In this document: positions 57,229-64,000 of the stretch, piece by piece | Layout: each line of letters begins with the position of its first letter | How positions within the stretch are numbered: the first letter of the stretch is position 1 | Assembly: GCF_014066305.1 (NCBI RefSeq) | Contig: NW_023501109.1 | Location: 1 to 64,000, forward strand | DNA length: 64,000 nt | Reading direction: 5' to 3' | Source: Letharia columbiana | Taxonomy: Eukaryota; Ascomycota; Lecanoromycetes; Lecanorales; Parmeliaceae | Position numbers and translations under genes: made by a program | Notes under the pieces: generated by a model | Databases searched by the model: none | The model's input: the letters and a program-made list of their open reading frames with translations, nothing else | Told to the model about the DNA's origin: nothing

Positions 57229-60200
57229 CTCACCAACCTGCCACACTGATGGTACGACCCCGTCCACGGCCGAGTCTTGGATTGAGGACCGTGAAGCCGA
57301 GCCAATAAAGGCTTACCTTTCCACGAAGATTTAGACCTCTTCGTGAGTAGCCATCCTCTTCAATAGCGTCGTAACAGCGGTTCTCCCCTTCGGTTGTACC
57401 TTCCAGAGCTGTGCCGGCCTAGGAGCATCCATTACTGTTGCAACTTCAGTCGCATACCTCACATACCCCGTGCTTTCGGCGCTAAAAGCACTTGCAATGC
57501 CTGGATCTTAAGAATTGATTGATTAGTTCTCAAACCCGCAGCTGGCTGTAATCCACTGTGGCCACCATTATCACCGAAGCCTGCTAGGCAGGGTTTGACA
57601 TGCGACGTGGCTTGGACATATATTTTGGAGATAAGGCGGAAACACCAGAAGCAGGAGTGCAGGAGGCTGAGGCGCCAATTGACCTTCCACCACGTGAGGA
57701 TATACTCAGGGCAAGCATGGGACATTGGTGACAATTCAATAGCTCCCAACGGCCGTGCGCAGGGATAGCGACCGTACCAACAGGCAACGCTGGCCCGAAG
57801 AGATTACGAGGATGCAGCAAAAGATCGATTTTCATATTTTGACGTAGTACATACTTATTTTTTCAAGCTACCTATGGTTATGATTGGATTAGGACGCTTT
57901 GTGAAAAGTTTGGTGACGAGCTTACTCAGCAAGAGACAAGAGATATATTCCCATCTTCAACTGCACCACTTTCCTTTAAAAACAGCCAATCCATTGACTT
58001 ACCGTACAGTATGCACTCTACGCCTATTTTCTCCCTTTTCAATTATCACTGAGTTCTCGTTACATTGTCGTGCCGTTAATGTCCGCACAGGACCTAATGC
58101 TAGCCGGGGAAATAGGGAGCATTAATCGCTTTATGACTGCGCTTATGAGGAAACAAAGCTTCCAACCTACCTGCTGTGTCTGAACTATGTGAAAAGCTGC
58201 TACGTGGACAGGTGGATCCTTCTTCAATTCTCTCATATTACGTCCAGAGAGCGATTACCTGGCTTACTCATATAGAATCAATCCACAACATGCCCGTGCC
58301 GAACTCTGGAGAGGCAGCAATCGCAAATGATGTTGGGAGGTTGGAGGAAGAGATTAAGAAGCTTGTGAGACGCCTGTCATATGCCTACTTGTGTTGAAAA
58401 GAAACGGCTACTGGATGTAAAGACTGAAATTGATGCCGCAATCGGGCTCGTCGAGAGCTGGTTATAAAGAGAATGCGTCACGCCACTCGGGGTGGTTGCC
58501 GTCCTTGTCCGGCAGCATATTGATCACTTGGCAGGACTTGTTAGGAACATCGGTGATGGGACCCACGAGACACATGAACCAGCACCGAAGAGTTGTGCTG
58601 GCAAAGAGATTCACAAAGAGTACTTGCTTTTTGTTTTGGTACAGGGACGAATATGTCAGATGAATAGGAGGCTGGATGCACGACTATTTCATCAGGGAAG
58701 AGCTACACGCACCACGCCGTCAGCTCGAGAGCCAACAACTCCCGAACTCTAAGCTCTTGGGTCACCTTCTGCTACGCCGGTTTTTCCTCAACGAGGAGCC
58801 GCAGGCAACCTCGCCGTCAGCTCCGGAAGCCACCCCTCACTGCCAATTCCCCATCCTTGACCGCGTGTTACCGTACCATTTCCGCCGTTACCGTCATTTT
58901 CGATGTGACCTGGCTGGCTGTCCTCAGATACACGAGCAGTCGGGGTATCGCAAGACGGTGTTCTCATGCTTTAATGGCCGCCCAAATTTCGTCATGATCG
59001 ACGCACGTGCTCATGGCACCGTGATGAAACTCCTGGGCGGCATTGAAGTGTTGTGAAGAAAGGTTAATGCTTCAAAGAGGACAGCCTCCTGCGAAGAATC
59101 GAGAGGAAAGCGTCTCGGCGCTTCCGCTAGCGCGTGTAGGGTATGGAAGCCGTCGGGAAGGGTTTGAGATAGGAGCCCGGCTAGGCCCAAAGGTTCGTTG
59201 CTCGGAGCAGTATGCCCTTTGGCAGGATAATGGCGACAGTTGTGGTCGTTGGCAGATCGTGCGCTGGAACTTCTATCTCAGATCTGTCAACCTTGTACCA
59301 ACAGCGAGAACACCCTTGGCTTACCGAGAATAATTGGTAGACGACGCCGTTCAACGCTCGGAGTTGTGATGACAGTTCCTCCATTACTGTTGATCGTCGT
59401 GTCTCCATGGAAGTTGATAGTCTTGGGTGTGACTTTGCCACGCTAGCACGTCGACTCTGATCTCTGCTTCAACGGCAAGTACCTGGGTGCAATGGTAATA
59501 GGCGCATGACGTACACCAGCGTTCAGACCGCTGTGTCTGGCCAGATTTGTTGTGGATAACAGATTCGTGACGCGACAGAACAATTTCTCGCTGTCGCTGT
59601 GTTGTTCTAGCGACCCATGCTCGCATTGATCATCCAGTGCCGTCATTGATGTGTCGGGTACACGGATGTTACCTGTCACAATTCCCTCTAAAGCGCACCT
59701 TTTGAATCTCGGCTAAGGTCAACACTCAAGTCGCCCACAGCGCGTACAAGCATTTGTGGTTCTGGAGGCCTACACCGTCGGTGATATCAAACTCCTCCGT
59801 GGTATGGTATGTGGTGGTCTTCCTTTGCTTCGTTAGCGATGCGACGAGAGACGACAAAGAAGAAGAAGAAAACCTGAGGTCTGATTTTCGTTGAGAAATT
59901 CGACCCCGCTTCCTTGTGTCTCGTCGCCGGGCATTCGATACTCCGGTCGAGAGCGCGTCTATCCATTTTGGGATCGAATGACGCATTGATTCCTTCAGGA
60001 CGTCCAACTTCTGGTTGCAATGACTTCTCTGACTTCTGGGCACTCGAACTCATTCGCAGCGACAACAGAACTATCGAACGACATATCGTCCTAGGAGAGG
60101 TTTTACCACCTTTCCGTCGTTTCTTCTTGTTGTTGGTGATCGATCTCTGTTGCTTTTTGGGTTCGCTCGGGCATGGCATGTGAGATCTAGTGACTTTTGC

Positions 60201-60776
60201 ACAGAGACTTTCTCACCTCCATAGGAGGACTAATCTATTCCTGTCGTGAACTCACAAGTAGAGTGCTTTCGCCCTATGGGTAAGATGTACTGTAGCAGCG
60301 GACATTTGACTATTTCAAACCCGACCAGGCTTTGAGTCAGCAAGGCGAGGATTACAAGGACGCATCTCGCAATCTACAAGAACACCACCTCTCCGGCCCC
60401 TTGACACTCTAAACAAGCTCCCATCTTCCACCAATACTCAAGTCTTGAGACAATATATTTAAAAGTGAGACCTTGGCACCCAACTCTCGGAGAACCTTGG
60501 GAAAGTTCATGGTCACCTGAGCACCACCAGCGAAGATGATTGTCAAACAACCGAGGCTCAATGTCACCTCAGGCGGAACATGTCTCCCGCCGGGTGCATG
60601 TACGTGAACTCTACGCCTATTCGATAACACAGAAGTCTAGGCTGCAACATGTGTGTTTCAACTCTGTCTTTGTCCCTCAGACATTACTGTTTCGGTGTTC
60701 ACAACTTTAAGGTGCGAGCGAGGATACCGAATCGGCTGTCCCGACTGAGTTTGCTGTGTACTACCCTAACCACGTT
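57229..60776. other. Gene-poor region with unassigned short frames
   Basis: No recognisable gene in 3.5 kb. Plus-strand frames at 58176-58397 (ELCEKLLRGQVDPSSILSYY), 58492-58752 and 58676-59056 (RYRHFRCDLAGCPQIHEQSG) look partly coding but do not splice together. A minus-strand frame at 59787-60179 is Lys-rich with a Phe run encoded by a TTC/TCT microsatellite. These may be remnants of accessory genes. Confidence 0.3.
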
Positions 60777-61975
60777 ATGGAAGAAGACCGCAAGAGAGAT
60801 GATCCCATGGATCTTGACAAGCCTGAGGACGCACCACCCGCTTACACTGCTCTCGGCAGCCCTTCAGGACTTACGGATTGGACGGAGAAAGAGGACAAAG
60901 TGAAGACTGACCATGACGAGGCCGAAGAAGAAGAAGAAGAAGAAGATGAAGATGAAGAAAAAACCAAAGAAGAGAAAGGAGCCCGCCGCAAAGCCAAAGG
61001 GAAAGCCAAAGCCTCCCCACCACCACCCGACGACAACGACGACGACAACAACAACAACAAAGACCAACCCCCCCGCGTCGCCAGACCCACCCCCAACCCA
61101 TCTCCCCCAACAGCAGCATTAAACTCCGACACCCACACGGACATGGACACCTACCGGGCCCTCGAGACCCACAAAGCCCTCGAAACCGCCCACGGCCGCG
61201 GGACGCACTTCGCCGACGCCGACGCCGCCATGAACGACACCCTCTCCTCAGTCCCCCTCTCCCCCAACACCGAAAACACCGCCCCAGGACCCTGCAACGG
61301 TCCGACCGGATCGTTCGACTCGGCGAAGTTGAGGGGCAAGTTGGAAACCCTGCGGCAGCGGCAGCAGCAGCAGCGAGGGGATGGCGGTCGAGGGCAGGGA
61401 GAGGGGTGGGGCTTTGCGTGGCAGGAGACTATGACGCGGGAGAAGGTGGAGAAGGAGGGGTGGGGGGGTGATGACGACGATGATGCGTTCCCGTCACAGT
61501 CGGCGCAGGCGGAGCGGGAGGAGGCCGGGTGGGAAGTCTATGACGAAGCTGCGTGGGAGACGGCGGCTGGGCGGGCGGCGAAGCAGGAGAGGCGGGTGGT
61601 GGCGTTGAAGGTGCCGCGGTCGTCGTTTTCGGTCCGGGGAGAGTCGGAGACGGCGGGGCGGCGTGGGGAGTTGGTCAGGGCGGTGAGGGGGTACGAGGCG
61701 ATCCTTTCCGGGACGTTTTTGAGTTATGAGAGGGATGATGTGATGAGGGTGGTGCATCGGGATGGTGACGGTAGGTGCATCTGTTGTGAGTGGGTGACCC
61801 TGTCTCAGGTCGTGCTTACGGTTTGATAGGCAAAGTGTTCACACTTCTCCCTCCCAAAGCCGGCGCTGTAGCCGGCCGGGCGCATACGAAGGACTTTGTG
61901 CCTGCGTGTTCGGCGGCCGGGAGTGGGGCTAGCGATGAAGGTAGCTGGGAGCGACTTGAGGGGAAGGGCGGATAG
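60777..61975 (+). CDS. Acidic low-complexity protein of unknown function
   Basis: Exons 60777-61770 and 61809-61975 encode 386 residues. The 38-nt intron (GTAGGT...CTCAG) is unusually short but joins HRDGDG to RAYGLIGKVFTLLP, a better protein-like end than the unspliced frame. The N-terminus contains a PPAY motif (a possible WW-domain ligand), a Glu/Asp run encoded by a GAA/GAT repeat at about 60925-60957, a Lys-rich block (RRKAKGKAKA) and a run of Asp and Asn. The C-terminal 100 residues (ERRVVALKVPRSSFSVRG, RAVRGYEAILSGTFLSYE) look folded. I do not recognise a family. The in-frame start at 60756 is a GTG, so the ATG at 60777 was used. Confidence 0.6.
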
Positions 61976-62426
61976 GGAGTCGTGCGACAAGGCCTCGATG
62001 CAAATATGGTAGTGGTTGTTAGGAGACAGAGCTTGTCACGGCATACGCTCGCGAAGACAATGAGATGTGGTCTTGGTCGGTATGGTCTTGTCAAGAGTTC
62101 ATGGCTGAAAGAAGGTCGGACCTTTTTTAACAGAACAAAGGGTGTTTGTGCGTTACTCAAAAATAACGTCAATAAGATAAAGCGCGAAAGGAGTTGGGCT
62201 TGTTTCTCCAAGGACCAGAACAACGTCCATTGAGGTCCTGTCAAAAGAGGCGAGCGACGGACGACAAAGCAACCTTTTTCTCCATGGCCGTCAATGGCGT
62301 TCGAAATGCGTGGGCCCTCCTATCAGATGCACCAGCCTGTCCATATCTCGCAAAAACCTGCCACATCCACACCTTCGGTTCCCCCCAAACTCCCATCTGA
62401 CAGCTTATCAATATTCATCATCCAAT

Positions 62427-63227
62427 ATGACTAACCCCTACGCTAACATAGAGTACGTAATGGCCCACGTCGTCCCCATCCAGAACAGCATAATGTCAAA
62501 CATCAACCGCGGCGACCTAACCGCCATGTACGACGCCGGCATCCCCACCCCCATCAGCGCCAACGTCCAGAGACGGAACCTCCAAAGATCCCAATGCAGC
62601 GAAGATCTCCTGCCGCCGACAACCAGTGCACGCACATGCCCCAACACCTCCCTCGACCCTCTCCGAATGAACGAGTGCGAGGGCTACTGGCGCGACCATC
62701 CCCCTCGACCGGAGGGACTACTACCTCCCCTGCGTCAAGCCGACGGGTATTGGCCTCCACTCACCCTCTGCGATCCGCACGACGGGCCCCACCATGTGTG
62801 CGAAGAATGCAGGGACGATTACCGCATCCAGGAATGCCAGGACGAGACGAGCCGGATCGCGTCGGCCGCCGCCGTGTTGTGCAAGACGCACAGTCTGGCG
62901 TTCTTCCGTGACGCGGCGGCGCGGAAGGATTGCGAGTGCTATGAGAGGCTCGATGGGGGATGGTCGTGTGTGGGTTGTCGGCGGGAGACGTTGATGACTT
63001 TACATTGCAGGGCTGTGCCGTGGAAGAATGATCTGTTCTTCACTCATGTCAGCAGAGTGAATGGGCGGAGGGTGTATGTGGATTATTTTCGGAAGGCGAG
63101 GCAGGATCCCGCGTGTCCGATCCCGGAGTGTGGAGGGAAGCCGTGGATGAGTTATACCGCTGCCGAGGTGATGGAGATGTGTTTGGGTTGTTGTGCTGTT
63201 CAACACTGCCTGACGTTGCCTCTGTGA
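62427..63227 (+). CDS. Cysteine-rich fungal protein of unknown function
   Basis: The ATG at 62427 (MTNPYANIEYVMAHVVPIQN) opens an uninterrupted frame of 266 residues. It has about 19 cysteines in the second half, in pairs typical of zinc ribbons (CEECRDDYRIQEC, CECYERLDGGWSCVGC, CLGCC). No signal peptide is visible, so metal binding is more likely than secretion. A conserved-looking tail HVSRVNGRRVYVDYFRKAR precedes CPIPECGGKPW. I do not recognise the family by name. The codon third positions are GC-rich, supporting real coding. Confidence 0.6.
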   Translation: MTNPYANIEYVMAHVVPIQNSIMSNINRGDLTAMYDAGIPTPISANVQRRNLQRSQCSEDLLPPTTSARTCPNTSLDPLRMNECEGYWRDHPPRPEGLLPPLRQADGYWPPLTLCDPHDGPHHVCEECRDDYRIQECQDETSRIASAAAVLCKTHSLAFFRDAAARKDCECYERLDGGWSCVGCRRETLMTLHCRAVPWKNDLFFTHVSRVNGRRVYVDYFRKARQDPACPIPECGGKPWMSYTAAEVMEMCLGCCAVQHCLTLPL

Positions 63228-64000
63228 ATGATGTATGGTGGTATGCGGGTGCAGGGACACTGTAAGTTCAGATCGACTCTTCTTCATTTCTTTATGGGAA
63301 GCTGCTGGCCCGTTGGCTGTTTTCTGAAAGATTTTCGCTTTCGCTTTCGTTTGAGCTTGGTCAAAGGTTTGGTAATTGGACCATTTTCACAAGGGCAAAT
63401 TTCGATAATGTTTCAAGCGGCCAGTCGTGGACTTAAGAGAGACCCGATGCTTTGTGTATCCACGCTCACTGTTGCACGGCGTTCAATGGGGCAGTACTCT
63501 TCCATCTGTCCTTGCAAGTCTGTATGAAGTCTCGAATGAGCTACGTTTCTCGAAGTTTCACTTCTCATTGAGCAGATTTCATTTCTTTCCCCCTTCCCTG
63601 CTAGATTTAATAACTTTTCAACTCCACTCAGTAAGGTATGCAACCCTGCCACTCCTGTCCTCATAGCTGGCTAGATGCCCCTTCTTCAGGTATCTGTGCG
63701 GCAGAGCGACTCGAACACCGGGCAAGCTCCAATATTTCGCTGCAATCCATCCAAGACACATAATGTTCTAATATCCGATTTAGTTTCGGACAAAGCGCAA
63801 CCATAGCCGTCAAGGTTCTTCCAAGCGTGTGACGGAAGACGAATAAATTATCTCGCCGTGCAGCTAGATACAGGTAAGCACTCCCTTCCTGACGCTAGAT
63901 GCATTTCTGCCAGATACAGGCGGCGAAGAAAAAGAATTCAACAGGGATACAATGCGAATCAAAGTGAAAGAACCAACCCCTCGAAAAACGAAAATGAAAA
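63228..64000. other. Intergenic end of the window
   Basis: Only short frames without family features. A TCGCTTTCGCTTTCG microsatellite lies at about 63335-63350. I see no tRNA or other RNA gene. Confidence 0.4.

Noticed and set aside
60842..61150. Val/Ser-rich minus-strand frames
   Set aside because: Antisense of the GAA/GAC/AAC repeat region of the acidic protein; pure low-complexity.
1..64000. CRISPR arrays, tRNA or rRNA genes
   Set aside because: No direct-repeat/spacer pattern, and no cloverleaf with a convincing T-arm (GGTTCGANTCC) was found by eye; a tRNAscan run would settle the tRNA question.

Overview
The window looks like nuclear DNA of a filamentous ascomycete (Pezizomycotina, possibly a dothideomycete; the class is a guess). 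Genes have short introns of about 40-125 nt with GTATGT/GTAAGT-type donors, CTNAC-like branch points and CAG/TAG acceptors. They include fungal housekeeping proteins (SIN1, neurochondrin-like, bL12m), NACHT-ankyrin and Zn2Cys6 proteins. One 10.7-kb block carries the mark of repeat-induced point mutation (RIP): almost no CpA/TpG, many TpA and stops in every frame.

Layout. 1-13 kb is core and gene-dense: the 3' end of one gene, a PRCC-like splicing/checkpoint protein, the TORC2 subunit SIN1, a dual-specificity phosphatase, a neurochondrin-like protein, mitochondrial ribosomal protein bL12m and a DHA2-type MFS transporter. 13-18 kb is gene-poor, with a 145-bp tandem repeat, a decayed F-box-like gene and a cysteine-rich secreted-type relic. 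18-23.7 kb holds a C2H2 zinc-finger protein, a Ser/Thr kinase and an F-box protein.

23.75-34.42 kb is a nested transposon. A Tc1/mariner-type element with 108-bp terminal inverted repeats and TA target duplication was interrupted by a chromodomain Ty3/Gypsy retrotransposon with two 275-bp LTRs and a perfect ATAGT duplication. Both were then saturated with RIP mutations. 35-41 kb is an accessory zone with one F-box/2EXR-like gene, relics of a TPR gene of the type fused to fungal NLRs, and tandem duplications.

41.9-48.1 kb is the most interesting intact part: a 1201-aa NLR (degenerate SesB-like hydrolase, NACHT, ankyrin repeats) transcribed divergently from a Zn2Cys6-ankyrin protein. 48.9-57.2 kb resembles a metabolic cluster in decay: a P450 with three frameshifts, an EXPERA membrane protein, half of an MFS transporter, an FAD monooxygenase with one frameshift and a Zn2Cys6 regulator. 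57.2-64 kb is gene-poor except for two unrecognised proteins.

Apparent single-base frameshifts break seven places in five otherwise well-conserved genes, including likely essential ones. Assembly indels must be separated from true gene decay before the broken genes are interpreted.
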